A stretch of 64,000 nt of DNA from Cellulomonas xiejunii (lineage in GTDB: Bacteria; Actinomycetota; Actinomycetes; Actinomycetales; Cellulomonadaceae): positions 1,364,001-1,428,000 of the forward strand of contig NZ_CP101987.1 of the NCBI RefSeq assembly GCF_024508315.1, in the 5' to 3' direction. Below are positions 55,604 through 64,000 of this stretch, piece after piece. The notes under the pieces were generated by a model. It searched no databases. It was not told where the DNA came from and worked only from the letters and a program-made list of their open reading frames with translations. The stretch's first letter is position 1. Each line of letters begins with the position of its first letter. A program made the position numbers and the translations under genes.

Positions 55604-56881
55604 GTGAAGATCCTACGTTTCGGCGCCGTCGGCATAGCGGCGGCACTCGCGCTCACGGCGTGCTCCGACGGCGGCGACGCCGGTACGGGCGCCGCGTCCG
55701 GCGGGTCGCAGGGCACCGAGATCCGCGTCTGGCTCGTCGGCACCGACACTCCCGACGAGGCCCGGGAGTACCTGACGACGACGTTCGAGAAGGAGAACCC
55801 GGGCTCGACGCTCACGATCGAGGAGCAGTCCTGGACCGGGCTGGTCGACAAGCTCACCACCGCGCTGGCGTCGTCCGACTCGCCCGACGTCGTCGAGGTC
55901 GGCAACACCCAGGCCGCCACCTTCACGTCGGCCGGGTACTTCGCGCCGCTCGACGACATCGCCGAGGACCTCGGCGGGGACGACCTGCTGCCCGGGTTCG
56001 TCAAGGCCGGCACGTGGGAGGACACCTTCTACGCCGCGCCCTACTACGCCGGCTCGCGCATCGTGTTCTACAGCGAGCAGGTCCTGGGCGGCACGCCCGT
56101 CCCGACGACGCTCGACGAGTACGTCGCGACCGCCAAGTCGCTGAAGACCGCCGACCGCTCCGGCCTGTGGTTCCCCGGGCAGGACTGGTACAACGCCCTG
56201 CCGTTCGTGTGGGAGAACGGCGGCTTCATCGCCGAGCCGGACGAGGACGGCACCTGGGAGGCGGGATTCTCCTCCCCGGGCGGCATCAAGGGTCTGACGC
56301 AGGTGCAGGACCTCATGGTCAACGCGTCGAACGCCCCCAAGGACGGCGACGAGGCCGAGCTCCAGGTGCCCTTCTGCGCCGGTCAGACGACCTTCCTGTC
56401 CGCGCCGAACTGGATCCGCTGGTCCATCCAGGCACCCGCCGACGCCGAGGCCCCCGGCTGCCCCGACACGTTCGGCGCCGACCTGCAGGCCTTCCCGCTG
56501 CCCGGCACCGAGGCCGGGACGACGGCCAAGGTCTTCGCCGGCGGCTCGAACGTCGCGGTCGCCACGAAGTCGGGCGACATGGACCTCGCCAAGAAGGCCC
56601 TGACGATCCTGCTCTCGGAGGAGTACCAGACGATCCTCGCGGAGAACTCGATGATCCCGGCCCGCAAGTCCCTGGCGGCGGCGCTGCCGGACGACGAGTT
56701 CACGCAGGCGTCGGCCGCCGCCGCGGCCAACGCCGAGCTCACGCCCGCGACGCCGAAGTGGGGCGACGTCGAGGCGCAGAAGGTCATCCAGGACGCGCTC
56801 GTGCAGATCGCGCAGGGTGGTGACGTCGAGACGATCGCGCAGCAGCTGGACGCGCAGATCGAGTCCATCCTCAACGGCTGA
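55604..56881 (+). CDS. Sugar ABC transporter solute-binding lipoprotein
   Basis: 425-residue extracellular binding protein. Lipoprotein signal with lipobox LTAC (Cys22) precedes a family-1 (CUT1) binding domain: IRVWLVGTDTPDEAREYLTTTFEKENPGSTLTIEEQSWTGLVDKL, DSPDVVEVGNTQAATFTSAGYFAPLDD. Ends with a lysine/glutamine-rich helix. The GTG at 55604 follows GGGAGGAA. In this operon an N-acetylglucosamine or chito-oligosaccharide ligand is likely, by analogy with NgcE/DasA systems; context-based. Confidence 0.92.
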   Translation: MKILRFGAVGIAAALALTACSDGGDAGTGAASGGSQGTEIRVWLVGTDTPDEAREYLTTTFEKENPGSTLTIEEQSWTGLVDKLTTALASSDSPDVVEVGNTQAATFTSAGYFAPLDDIAEDLGGDDLLPGFVKAGTWEDTFYAAPYYAGSRIVFYSEQVLGGTPVPTTLDEYVATAKSLKTADRSGLWFPGQDWYNALPFVWENGGFIAEPDEDGTWEAGFSSPGGIKGLTQVQDLMVNASNAPKDGDEAELQVPFCAGQTTFLSAPNWIRWSIQAPADAEAPGCPDTFGADLQAFPLPGTEAGTTAKVFAGGSNVAVATKSGDMDLAKKALTILLSEEYQTILAENSMIPARKSLAAALPDDEFTQASAAAAANAELTPATPKWGDVEAQKVIQDALVQIAQGGDVETIAQQLDAQIESILNG

Positions 56882-56891
56882 CGCGGCGCCA

Positions 56892-56928
56892 CCGGCCGGG
56901 GCCAGCGGCGTACGCGGGCCCCGGCCGG
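56892..56928 (+). promoter_or_regulatory. Intercistronic hairpin after the binding-protein gene
   Basis: Perfect 12-bp stem CCGGCCGGGGCC with its complement and a 13-base loop, in the 66-bp gap before the first permease gene. Such hairpins commonly stabilise the binding-protein part of the message or cause partial termination. Confidence 0.65.
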
Positions 56929-56947
56929 GTCCACCCGGAGGGACACC

Positions 56948-57904
56948 ATGAGCTCGACCACGCTCCAGACCGCGCCGCCCGACGCTGCGCCGGCCCCTCG
57001 GACGAGGCGCGTGCCCACCGCGACCCGGCTGCTGCCGTGGTTGCTGCTGGCGCCCAGCCTCGCCGCGCTCGTCGTCATCACCGGCTACCCGCTCGTGCGG
57101 ATGCTGTGGCTCTCGCTGCACGAGTACGAGCGCGCCCAGCTGCTCGGCGTCCCTGCGCCGTTCGTCGGCCTCGACAACTACGTCGCGACCCTCACCGACG
57201 CCCGCTTCTGGACCGTCACCGCGCGCAGCTTCGTGTTCATGCTCGTCTGCGTCGTGCTGACGATCACCGTCGGCACGCTCGTCGCGCTGCTGCTCATGAA
57301 GCTCGGCCGTGTCATGCGGCTGGTGCTCTCGCTCGGGCTGCTGCTGGCGTGGGCCATGCCCCCGCTGGCCGCGATGCTGGTGTGGGGCTGGATCTTCGAC
57401 AGCCAGTACGGCGTGGCCAACCACCTGCTGACGTCGCTCACCGGCGATGACTGGATGGGGCACCTGTGGCTGATCGACCCCGTGTCGTTCTTCGCGGTCG
57501 CCGCCCTCGTCATCGTGTGGGGCGCGATCCCGTTCGTGGCGTTCACGCTCTACGCCGGGTTCACGCAGGTGCCGGGGGAGGTGCTCGAGGCCGCACAGCT
57601 CGACGGGGCGAGCGCCCGGCAGCGGTTCTTCCGCGTGCAGGTGCCGTACGTCCGGACGATCTACGTGGTGCTCATCGTGCTGTCGATGATCTGGGACCTG
57701 AAGGTGTTCACGCAGATCTTCGTGCTGCAGGGGATCGGCGGCATCAAGTCCGAGACGAGCACCCTCGGCGTCTACATCTACGAGATGGGGATGGCCCAGG
57801 GGCACTACGGCGCCGCGAGCGCCATCGCCGTCATCTTCACCGTGATCATGCTCGCGATCTCCGCCTACTACGTGCGGGCGACCGTCAAGGAGGAGCAGCT
57901 GTGA
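56948..57904 (+). CDS. Sugar ABC transporter permease (MalF/UgpA type)
   Basis: 318-residue permease with six core helices and the EAA coupling loop (EVLEAAQLDGASARQRFFRVQVPYVR). GGAGGGAC precedes the ATG. Its stop overlaps the start of the second permease. No ATPase gene follows; a shared MsiK-type ATPase, common in actinobacteria, probably energises it. Confidence 0.93.
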   Translation: MSSTTLQTAPPDAAPAPRTRRVPTATRLLPWLLLAPSLAALVVITGYPLVRMLWLSLHEYERAQLLGVPAPFVGLDNYVATLTDARFWTVTARSFVFMLVCVVLTITVGTLVALLLMKLGRVMRLVLSLGLLLAWAMPPLAAMLVWGWIFDSQYGVANHLLTSLTGDDWMGHLWLIDPVSFFAVAALVIVWGAIPFVAFTLYAGFTQVPGEVLEAAQLDGASARQRFFRVQVPYVRTIYVVLIVLSMIWDLKVFTQIFVLQGIGGIKSETSTLGVYIYEMGMAQGHYGAASAIAVIFTVIMLAISAYYVRATVKEEQL

Positions 57905-58824
57905 GCCTCGCACCCGTCGGCGCCGCCGCGGCCGGCGCGCCCGTCCCCGTCCTGGCGCCCGGGGCCGTGACCCGGCGCCGCCCCGCCCGCCGCACTGCGG
58001 CCTCGTTCGGTTGGGGAGCGGTGGCGGCGCTGCTCGCCGCGGCGTTCGCCTTCCCGGTGTACTGGATGGTCAACACCTCGCTGCTGCCGACCAACCTCGT
58101 CTCCGGGCCGGAGCTGCACCTGTGGCCCGACGAGCTCACGTGGCGCAACTACGACACCGCGATGTTCGGCCAGGTGCGCTCGCCGTTCGTGCCGGCCCTG
58201 GGCAACTCGCTGCAGGTCACGTTCCTCGTCCTCGTCGCCTCGATGGTGCTGGCGTTCTTCGCGTCGCTGGCGCTCACGCGGTTCCGGTTCCGCGGGCGCA
58301 AGGCGTTCGTGCTGTCGATCCTGGTGATCCAGATGGTGCCGGGCGAGGCGATGATGATCTCGGTCTTCCAGCTCGTCGACTCCTGGCAGCTGCTCAACAC
58401 CGTCGTCGCGCTCGGCATGGTCTATCTCGCCGGCGTCCTGCCCTTCACCATCTGGACGCTGCGCGGCTTCGTCAACGGCGTGCCCGTCGAGCTCGAGGAG
58501 GCCGCCATGATCGACGGCTGCTCGCGGCCGCGGGCGTTCTGGAAGGTGACGTTCCCCCTGCTGGCACCGGGCCTGGTGTCGACCGGCGTGTTCGCGTTCC
58601 TGCAGGCCTGGAACGAGTTCATGATGGCGCTCATCATCATGACCCGGCCCGAGTCCATGACGCTGCCCGTGTGGCTGCGCACGTTCCAGCAGGCCACCAA
58701 GGCGACCGACTGGGGAGCACTCATGGCCGGATCCGTGCTCGTCGCGATCCCGGTCGTCGTGTTCTTCCTCGTCGTGCAGGGGCGCATGACCGGCGGACTG
58801 GTGTCCGGGGCGGTCAAGGGCTGA
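57901..58824 (+). CDS. Sugar ABC transporter permease (MalG/UgpE type)
   Basis: 307-residue second permease with the EAA loop VELEEAAMIDGCSRPRAFWKVTFPLLAP and the GWNEF-like AWNEFMMALIIM segment typical of MalG partners. The GTG at 57901 overlaps the previous stop (GTGA). An Ala/Pro N-terminal extension of about 35 residues precedes TM1. Confidence 0.93.
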   Translation: MSLAPVGAAAAGAPVPVLAPGAVTRRRPARRTAASFGWGAVAALLAAAFAFPVYWMVNTSLLPTNLVSGPELHLWPDELTWRNYDTAMFGQVRSPFVPALGNSLQVTFLVLVASMVLAFFASLALTRFRFRGRKAFVLSILVIQMVPGEAMMISVFQLVDSWQLLNTVVALGMVYLAGVLPFTIWTLRGFVNGVPVELEEAAMIDGCSRPRAFWKVTFPLLAPGLVSTGVFAFLQAWNEFMMALIIMTRPESMTLPVWLRTFQQATKATDWGALMAGSVLVAIPVVVFFLVVQGRMTGGLVSGAVKG

Positions 58825-58828
58825 GGGC

Positions 58829-59860
58829 ATGGACGTCACGACCCCGGGGGGAGAACCCGTCGTGCTCACGCGCACCCGCACCACCCGCACCACGAGCACC
58901 GGTACCGCACCGGCCCGGCCCGGCCGCGAGGGCTGGTCCGTCGGCGTCGACGTCGGCGGCACCAAGGTGCTCGCGGCGCTGCTCACCGCGGACGGCGCCG
59001 TGGCAGGTACGCACCGGATCCCCACCGTGCCCGGTCCCGACGGTCTCGTCGCCGCCGTGCGCACCTGCGTGCGGACGCTCGCCGCGAACCACGGCCTGCC
59101 CCTCGACGCGCTGAGCGGCGTCGGCGTCGGTGTGCCGGGGGTCGTCGATCCCGCCACCGGGTCGGTCGAGCACGCCGTCAACGTGGGGGTCGAGCGTCCG
59201 TTCGGCCTGGCGGACGCCGTCGGCGCCGCGCTGGGCGGCGGGGTCCCGGTACGCGTGGAGAACGACCTCAACGCCGCGGTCCTGGGCGCCGCCCACACGG
59301 TCGACGCGGTGCCCACGCCCCGCGACCTGGCGTTCCTCGCGCTGGGCACGGGCGTGGCCGCCGGACTGCTGCTCGACGGCACGCTGCGTCGCGGGGCCCG
59401 CCGGGCGGCCGGCGAGGTGGGGCACCTCACGCTGGTGCCCGACGGGCTGCCGTGCGGGTGCGGTCAGCGCGGGTGCGTCGAGCAGTACGCCTCGGGCCGC
59501 GCGCTGCAGGCGGCGTGGCCGTCGCCCGACGACCGGCCGGCACCCCTGGTGCTGTTCGCGGACGCCGCCGCGGGGGACGTGCGCGCGGTCGCGGTGCGGG
59601 ACCGGTTCGCCTGGGCCGTCGCCGGCGCCGTGCGCATCCTGGTGCTGACGTGCGACGTCGACCACGTCGTCCTGGGCGGGGGGGTGAGCGGTGTGGGGGA
59701 GCCCCTGCTCGAGGCCGTGCGCGCCGAGCTGGAGCGCGAGACGTCGGGGTCGTCGTTCCTGGCGTCGCTGCGGCTGGCGGAGCGGGTGCACCTGGCGCCC
59801 CGGGACGTGCCCGTCGGCGCGGTGGGCGCCGCACTCGTGGGGCGGGGGGAGGTCGTCTGA
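58829..59860 (+). CDS. ROK-family sugar kinase
   Basis: 343-residue kinase without DNA-binding domain. ATP-binding VGVDVGGTKVLAALL (about 38-52), catalytic region ENDLNAAVLGAAH, and zinc motif CGCGQRGCVEQYASG are intact. A 30-residue Thr/Arg-rich N-terminus precedes the fold. Its position between a transporter and nagB suggests phosphorylation of GlcNAc or glucosamine. Overlaps nagB by one base (TGATG). Confidence 0.9.
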   Translation: MDVTTPGGEPVVLTRTRTTRTTSTGTAPARPGREGWSVGVDVGGTKVLAALLTADGAVAGTHRIPTVPGPDGLVAAVRTCVRTLAANHGLPLDALSGVGVGVPGVVDPATGSVEHAVNVGVERPFGLADAVGAALGGGVPVRVENDLNAAVLGAAHTVDAVPTPRDLAFLALGTGVAAGLLLDGTLRRGARRAAGEVGHLTLVPDGLPCGCGQRGCVEQYASGRALQAAWPSPDDRPAPLVLFADAAAGDVRAVAVRDRFAWAVAGAVRILVLTCDVDHVVLGGGVSGVGEPLLEAVRAELERETSGSSFLASLRLAERVHLAPRDVPVGAVGAALVGRGEVV

Positions 59861-60642
59861 TGGAGGTCGTCATCGCACCGCCGGCCGAGCTGGCGCGCCT
59901 GGCCGCGGACGTCGTCGAGCGGCTGCTCGCGGCGCGGCCGGACGCCGTGCTGGGGCTCGCGACGGGGTCGAGCCCGCTCGCGGTGTACGACGAGCTGGCC
60001 CGCCGGCACGCGGAACGGCGCGTGTCCTTCGCGCGGGCCCGGGCCTTCCTGCTGGACGAGTACGTCGGGCTCCCGGCCGACCACCCGCAGCGCTACCGCA
60101 ACGTCATCGACGCGGAGCTGGTGTCGCGCGTCGACCTGGCGCCGGTCGCCGTCCACGGGCCCGACGGGCTGGCCGTGGACCTCCCGGCGGCGTGCGCGGC
60201 GTACGAGGCGGCGATCGCCAGGGCGGGGGGCGTGGACCTGCAGCTGCTGGGCATCGGTACCGACGGGCACGTCGCGTTCAACGAGCCGGGTTCCTCGCTG
60301 GGCTCGCGCACGCGGGTCAAGACCCTGGCGCTGCAGACGCGTCAGGACAACGCCCGCTTCTTCGACGGGGACGTCGACGCTGTCCCGACGCACTGCCTGA
60401 CGCAGGGTCTCGCCACGATCACCGAGGCCCGGCACCTCGTCCTGCTGGCCACCGGGACCAGCAAGGCGCGGGCCGTGCAGCAGCTCGTGGAGGGCCCGGT
60501 CAGCGCCCGGTGGCCCGCGACGGTCCTGCAGCTCCATCCGCACGTCACCGTGCTGGTCGACGACGACGCGGCCGGCCTGCTGGAGCTCGCCGACCACTAC
60601 CGGGAGGCCTATGCGGCCAAGCCGGAGTGGCAGCACCTCTGA
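59860..60642 (+). CDS. nagB: Glucosamine-6-phosphate deaminase
   Basis: 260-residue isomerase/deaminase that converts glucosamine-6-phosphate to fructose-6-phosphate and ammonia. LGLATGSSPLAVYDEL (phosphate loop), FLLDEYVG (D66), and GIGTDGHVAFNEPG (D135, H137, E142) carry the catalytic set known for E. coli NagB. No nagA deacetylase is in the window; it must be elsewhere if GlcNAc is the substrate. Last gene of the operon. Confidence 0.96.
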   Translation: MEVVIAPPAELARLAADVVERLLAARPDAVLGLATGSSPLAVYDELARRHAERRVSFARARAFLLDEYVGLPADHPQRYRNVIDAELVSRVDLAPVAVHGPDGLAVDLPAACAAYEAAIARAGGVDLQLLGIGTDGHVAFNEPGSSLGSRTRVKTLALQTRQDNARFFDGDVDAVPTHCLTQGLATITEARHLVLLATGTSKARAVQQLVEGPVSARWPATVLQLHPHVTVLVDDDAAGLLELADHYREAYAAKPEWQHL

Positions 60643-60694
60643 CCCACCCGCAGCCCGGCGGCCACCCCGATCGTCCCGCACCGGTCGAGCGCTG

Positions 60695-61057
60695 TCAGGT
60701 GAGCAGGGCGCCGCGGACGAGGTCGAGCGTCTCGTCGGGCGTCAGGCCCGCCGCGCGCGCGGCGCGCACGTACGCGGTCGCGGCGTGGCGCGCGGTGACG
60801 TGCGCCGGTGCGGCGTCGTCGGCGACGACGGTGCCGCTGCGTCGCCGGGTGACGACGACCCCGGCGAGCTCGAGCTCGCGGAAGGCGCGGGCGACAGTGC
60901 CGGGCGCGACGCCCAGGTCGGTGGCCAGCGCGCGGATGGTCGGCAGGCGGTCGCCGGGCCGGAGCCGGCCCGCCGCCACGTGCGCGACCACCTGCGTGCG
61001 GACCTGCTCGTAGACCGGCACGCCCGAGGTCATGTCGACCTCGACGTGGACGCTCAC
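60695..61057 (-). CDS. GntR-family regulator, YtrA subfamily
   Basis: 120-residue regulator: winged helix (about 12-76) with the GntR opening VPVYEQVRTQVVAHVAAGRLRPGDRLPTIRALATDLGVAPGTVARAFRELE and the short C-terminal helix pair of the YtrA group. YtrA regulators often control adjacent membrane proteins. The GTG at 61057 overlaps the stop of the membrane protein gene. Confidence 0.9.
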   Translation of the reverse strand: MSVHVEVDMTSGVPVYEQVRTQVVAHVAAGRLRPGDRLPTIRALATDLGVAPGTVARAFRELELAGVVVTRRRSGTVVADDAAPAHVTARHAATAYVRAARAAGLTPDETLDLVRGALLT

Positions 61058-62004
61058 GCGGGCACCACGGACGTCCGGTCCGGTGCGGTCTCGTGCGAGG
61101 CGCGCGTGAGCGCGACGCCGGTGACGACCAGCGTCGCGACGAGCACCACGAGCGCGGCGACGAGGCCGGCGACGCCGAGCGCGTCGACGACCGGGTCGAT
61201 CGACTCGACCCACCCCTCGCCGACGTCGTACCCCGATCTCGACGCGTTGCGCAGCGAGGTTCCTGTGACGAGCAGGACACCGGCGAGCGTGGCGCCGACG
61301 ACGAGCTGGACGGCGGCGAGCACGCGACGGGCGCCGGCACGCCGCAGGCGGGCGTCGTCCGTCGTCGACACGTGTGACACCGCGGGGCGGGTGGCGACCA
61401 GGTGCAGCGTCAGGAGGGCCGCCACGAGGAGGAGGGCGACCGACGCGGCGATCGGGACGCCGTAGGGCGTGCCGGGGTAGGGGCCGGCGCCGGAGGTCGC
61501 GTCCGCTCCGTGGCGCACCGTCACGGAGCGCCCGTCGTCCGTGTCGGCCGTCAGCGCGGTCGCGAGCAGCACGAGCAGGAGCGCGGCCGACCACGCGAGG
61601 GTGAGCACCGCCGGTGCGTGCGGGGTCACGTCCCGGACGGTGCGCCGCGCGAGGGACGCCCGACGCACCGGATCCGCGGGGCGCGACCACGTCCGCTCGC
61701 CGACAGCCGCCACGAGCAGCGCGAGCACGCCGGCGACCGCCGGTGCGCACCCGAGCACGATGCCCTGGTCGGGTCCGGTCGGGATCGTCTGCGGCAGCGC
61801 CAAGGCGACGATCACGAGCGCGGCCCAGGACACGCCCGCGACGACCGCGGCGTGGCGACGGGCACGCGCGTACGCGGTGGGTGACGTCTCGACGTCCGTG
61901 CGCGAGCCGGGCACACGGGGGGTGCGTGCCGTCGCGACGGCGGCCGCGATGGCCCCCAGCGCCGCGAGGGGCAGGAGGAGGAGCGGGAGGAGGAGCAGTC
62001 GCAC
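61054..62004 (-). CDS. Polytopic membrane protein paired with the GntR regulator
   Basis: 316-residue protein with seven or so helices (RLLLLPLLLLPLAALGAIAAAVA, GVSWAALVIVALALP, and others). It has an arginine-rich loop and no recognised family; DUF1648-like partners of YtrA regulators come to mind but the match is not clear. The GTG at 62004 has CGGAG upstream; the frame continues open to 62049, over operator-like repeats, so the shorter start is preferred. Confidence 0.7.
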   Translation of the reverse strand: MRLLLLPLLLLPLAALGAIAAAVATARTPRVPGSRTDVETSPTAYARARRHAAVVAGVSWAALVIVALALPQTIPTGPDQGIVLGCAPAVAGVLALLVAAVGERTWSRPADPVRRASLARRTVRDVTPHAPAVLTLAWSAALLLVLLATALTADTDDGRSVTVRHGADATSGAGPYPGTPYGVPIAASVALLLVAALLTLHLVATRPAVSHVSTTDDARLRRAGARRVLAAVQLVVGATLAGVLLVTGTSLRNASRSGYDVGEGWVESIDPVVDALGVAGLVAALVVLVATLVVTGVALTRASHETAPDRTSVVPA

Positions 62005-62025
62005 GGCCAGGTCTCCGATCCGATG

Positions 62026-62139
62026 GTCAATGTATCGAGACTTTGACACAAAAGAGCGTCGCTGGGGAAGTGCTGTCGACAGACCCGAGTCGCGTCAAGA
62101 AATGCTTGACACCGCGCCTAGCGTCAAGCCAGGATTGAC
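62026..62139. promoter_or_regulatory. Array of TTGAC/GTCAA inverted repeats
   Basis: Three inverted pairs in the divergent promoter: GTCAA 62026-62030 with TTGAC 62043-62047; GTCAAG 62094-62099 with CTTGAC 62105-62110; GTCAA 62123-62127 with TTGAC 62135-62139. They are AT-rich islands in GC-rich DNA and end three bases before the HTH gene. Confidence 0.6.
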
Positions 62140-62141
62140 AC

Positions 62142-62708
62142 ATGACGCACCACACGCTCCGCGACCACCTCACCGCCGCTCTCGACGCCGCCGAGCCAGA
62201 CCTGGCCGGGCGGCTCGAGCAGGACCCGCGCGCCTACCTCGACCTCGTGTCGCTGGTGCGCGACGCCTCCGGCGCGACCGACGCGATGCTGCGCGACGCC
62301 GTCGCCTCGGCTCGCGCCGCCGGATGCACGTGGAACGACCTGGGTGGCGTGCTGGGCATGTCACGGCAGGCCGCCCAGCAGCGCTTCGCCCCCGCCACCG
62401 AGCCGGCCCCCGACGACCGCGCACGTGACAGTGCGGTGCTCGCACCGCTGACCGCGTTCAACGAGATGCGGGTCCTCGCACGTGCCGGCCGCTACGGCTG
62501 GCACTGCGTCGGGTACGGCGCCGGCTACCACGTGGTGGAGCGCGACGACCGGCAGTGGGAGCACCTGCGCACGTCCTTCGGCCGCCACCCGGGCGGGGAC
62601 TGGCAGCGGGTGGGTCAGGGCTGGGGCTGGTGGGCCTACTGGGCCCGGCCGACCGACCTGCCCCGTCTGCCTGGCGACCCCTCGGTGGCGGCGTTCCTCG
62701 TCGGCTGA
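62142..62708 (+). CDS. Helix-turn-helix protein, unknown
   Basis: 188-residue protein. Residues 45-85 contain an HTH-like segment (ARAAGCTWNDLGGVLGMSRQAAQQRF), typical of small actinobacterial regulators. The C-terminal 90 residues are aromatic-rich (YGWHCVGYGAGYHVVERDDRQWEHLRTSFG, WGWWAYWAR) and may bind a small ligand. ATG at 62142 lies against a TTGAC repeat array, so it could repress itself and the divergent GntR operon. No name is known. Confidence 0.68.
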   Translation: MTHHTLRDHLTAALDAAEPDLAGRLEQDPRAYLDLVSLVRDASGATDAMLRDAVASARAAGCTWNDLGGVLGMSRQAAQQRFAPATEPAPDDRARDSAVLAPLTAFNEMRVLARAGRYGWHCVGYGAGYHVVERDDRQWEHLRTSFGRHPGGDWQRVGQGWGWWAYWARPTDLPRLPGDPSVAAFLVG

Positions 62709-62772
62709 CGGCACGACGTCGGACCGCCAGGGTGCTGCCGGGCTGTCCCACCCCCGACGTACGATGGGCGCC

Positions 62773-63150
62773 ATGAGTGAGCCGACCCCGCCGACAGGAC
62801 CCGACGACCCGTTCGGCCCGCAGGGCGGCACCTCCCTCCTCGAGCGCACCGAGACCGACGAGCAGGTCGAGCCCGGGGACCACGAGCGCTTCGCGCACTA
62901 CGTGCGCAAGGAGAAGATCATGGAGTCCGCGATGACCGGCAAGCCGGTCATCGCGCTCTGCGGCAAGGTCTGGGTGCCCGGCCGCGACCCGAACAAGTTC
63001 CCCGTGTGCCCCATCTGCAAGGAGGTCTACGACGGCCTGCGCGAACCGCAGGACGGCGACGGCGGCTCCGGTGGCGGGGGCGGCGGCGGGCGCGGGTTCT
63101 TCGGCTTCGGCCGCGGCAAGGGCTCCGGCTCCGGCACGGGCGGCGCGTGA
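62773..63150 (+). CDS. DUF3039 family protein
   Basis: 125-residue actinobacterial protein. The core HYVRKEKIMESAMTGKPVIALCGKVWVPGRDPNKFPVCPICKEVYDGL matches DUF3039 and has a CPxC-type pair plus one more cysteine (zinc likely). Gly-rich tail. TACGAT at 62760-62765 lies seven bases before the ATG. Stop overlaps the helicase start, a pairing I recall as recurrent in actinobacteria. Confidence 0.9.
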   Translation: MSEPTPPTGPDDPFGPQGGTSLLERTETDEQVEPGDHERFAHYVRKEKIMESAMTGKPVIALCGKVWVPGRDPNKFPVCPICKEVYDGLREPQDGDGGSGGGGGGGRGFFGFGRGKGSGSGTGGA

Positions 63151-64000
63151 GCGCGGCCCGTCGGTCCGCAGCCCCTGTCCACACCCCCCAGCACCCCTCG
63201 ACGTCGGCAGCGCAGCAGCTGCCGCCGGCGTTCCCCGCGCGTGCGCCGTGGGGGGCCGCGGGGAGCCTGCGGGCGTGGCAGGCGCAGGCCATCGACCTGT
63301 ACCGGGAGCGCTCGCCGCGCGACTTCCTCGCCGTGGCGACGCCGGGCGCGGGCAAGACGACGTTCGCCCTGCGGATCGCGACCGAGCTCCTGGAGTCGCG
63401 CGCTGTGCGTCGCGTCACGGTCGTCGCCCCGACCGAGCACCTGAAGAAGCAGTGGGCCGACGCGGCGGCTCGGGTCGGTATCCGGCTCGACCCGCGCTTC
63501 AGCAACGCGCAGGGGCGGCACGGAGCCGGCTACGACGGCGTCGCCGTCACGTACGCGCAGGTCGCGAGCAAGCCGGCGCTGCACGCAGCCCGTACCACGG
63601 CCGAGCGCACGCTGGTCATCCTCGACGAGGTGCACCACGGCGGCGACGCGCTGTCGTGGGGCGACGCGGTCCGTGAGGCGTTCGAGGGGGCGACGCGCCG
63701 GCTCGCGCTGACCGGGACGCCGTTCCGCTCGGACACCGCGCCCATCCCGTTCGTCACCTACGCCCCCGACGCCCACGGCATCCGACGCTCGGTGGCCGAC
63801 TACACGTACGCGTACGGCGACGCGCTGCGCGACCACGTCGTGCGGCCCGTCATCTTCCTGTCGTACTCGGGGTCGATGCGGTGGCGCACCAAGGCGGGCG
63901 ACGAGATCGCGGCGCGCCTGGGCGAGCCGCTGACCAAGGACATGACGTCGCAGGCCTGGCGGACCGCGCTCGACCCGAACGGCGAGTGGATCCCGTCGGT
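63147..64000 (+). CDS. SF2 DEAD/DEAH-box helicase, C-terminus beyond window edge
   Basis: At least 284 residues of a longer helicase. Q-like LRAWQAQAIDLY, Walker A ATPGAGKTTFA, motif Ia VVAPTEHLKKQW, DEVHH box (ILDEVHHGGD) and motif III LTGTPFRSD are present; the second RecA domain lies to the right of the edge. The GTG at 63147 overlaps the DUF3039 stop (GTGA). RNA or DNA substrate cannot be stated. Confidence 0.88.
   Translation, partial: MSAARRSAAPVHTPQHPSTSAAQQLPPAFPARAPWGAAGSLRAWQAQAIDLYRERSPRDFLAVATPGAGKTTFALRIATELLESRAVRRVTVVAPTEHLKKQWADAAARVGIRLDPRFSNAQGRHGAGYDGVAVTYAQVASKPALHAARTTAERTLVILDEVHHGGDALSWGDAVREAFEGATRRLALTGTPFRSDTAPIPFVTYAPDAHGIRRSVADYTYAYGDALRDHVVRPVIFLSYSGSMRWRTKAGDEIAARLGEPLTKDMTSQAWRTALDPNGEWIPS

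Overview
The window is very GC-rich, with short intergenic gaps, many GTG starts and numerous 4-nt stop/start overlaps. It carries secreted xylan- and pectin-degrading enzymes with ricin-type CBM13 modules, an actinobacterial tmRNA, a LigC-type ATP-dependent ligase, and DUF3039 and YwiC-like proteins. Together these point to an actinobacterium close to Cellulomonas; this is inferred from gene content, not from a database search. No prophage, insertion sequence, CRISPR array or tRNA was recognised.

Layout. 1-5400: edge-truncated type II NADH dehydrogenase, RecQ helicase, two small or YwiC-like membrane proteins, LigC, and a one-TM protein with a charged tail. 5564-7112: ssrA with a strong terminator, then two small orphan genes. 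7323-14809: five overlapping genes (SWIM zinc finger, DUF5691, MoxR-type AAA+ ATPase, DUF5682, VWA protein), the best candidate in the window for a poorly described system. 14871-19119: glutaminase, glutamate decarboxylase and a GadC-like antiporter, together a glutamine/glutamate acid-resistance module. 19196-20560: a solitary PD-(D/E)XK nuclease-like protein in locally less GC-rich DNA. 20934-24744: secreted GH43 and GH10 enzymes, each with CBM13. 24808-35323: DoxX, a fused membrane/lipoprotein-like protein, an SDR, RlmC, an LLM oxidoreductase, a hydrolase, DUF5684, a NYN ribonuclease-like protein and a ThrE-type exporter. 35344-40682: ABC-2 transporter plus LolA-like protein, divergent from an OmpR/histidine-kinase pair. 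40793-51762: hydrolases, an MFS pump, luxS with MTA/SAH nucleosidase, NAD(P)HX dehydratase, histidine phosphatase, AlkA-type glycosylase, STAS and S4 proteins, and glucose-6-phosphate isomerase. 51767-54159: CBM13-PL3 pectate lyase, divergent from a PfkB kinase. 54299-60642: a ROK repressor followed by an amino-sugar uptake operon (lipoprotein, two permeases, ROK kinase, NagB). 60695-64000: GntR regulator with a membrane partner, an HTH protein, DUF3039 and an edge-truncated SF2 helicase.

Regulation visible in the sequence. Two CG-centred boxes recur upstream of both CBM13 polysaccharidase loci (20.8 kb and 53.1 kb), suggesting one regulon for plant-polymer degradation. At least eight genes have a -10-like hexamer 6-8 nt before the start codon, the geometry of leaderless transcripts. 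The amino-sugar operon has palindromes before the binding-protein gene, a hairpin after it, and a repressor promoter overlapped by an inverted repeat. A TTGAC/GTCAA array lies between the GntR operon and the HTH gene.
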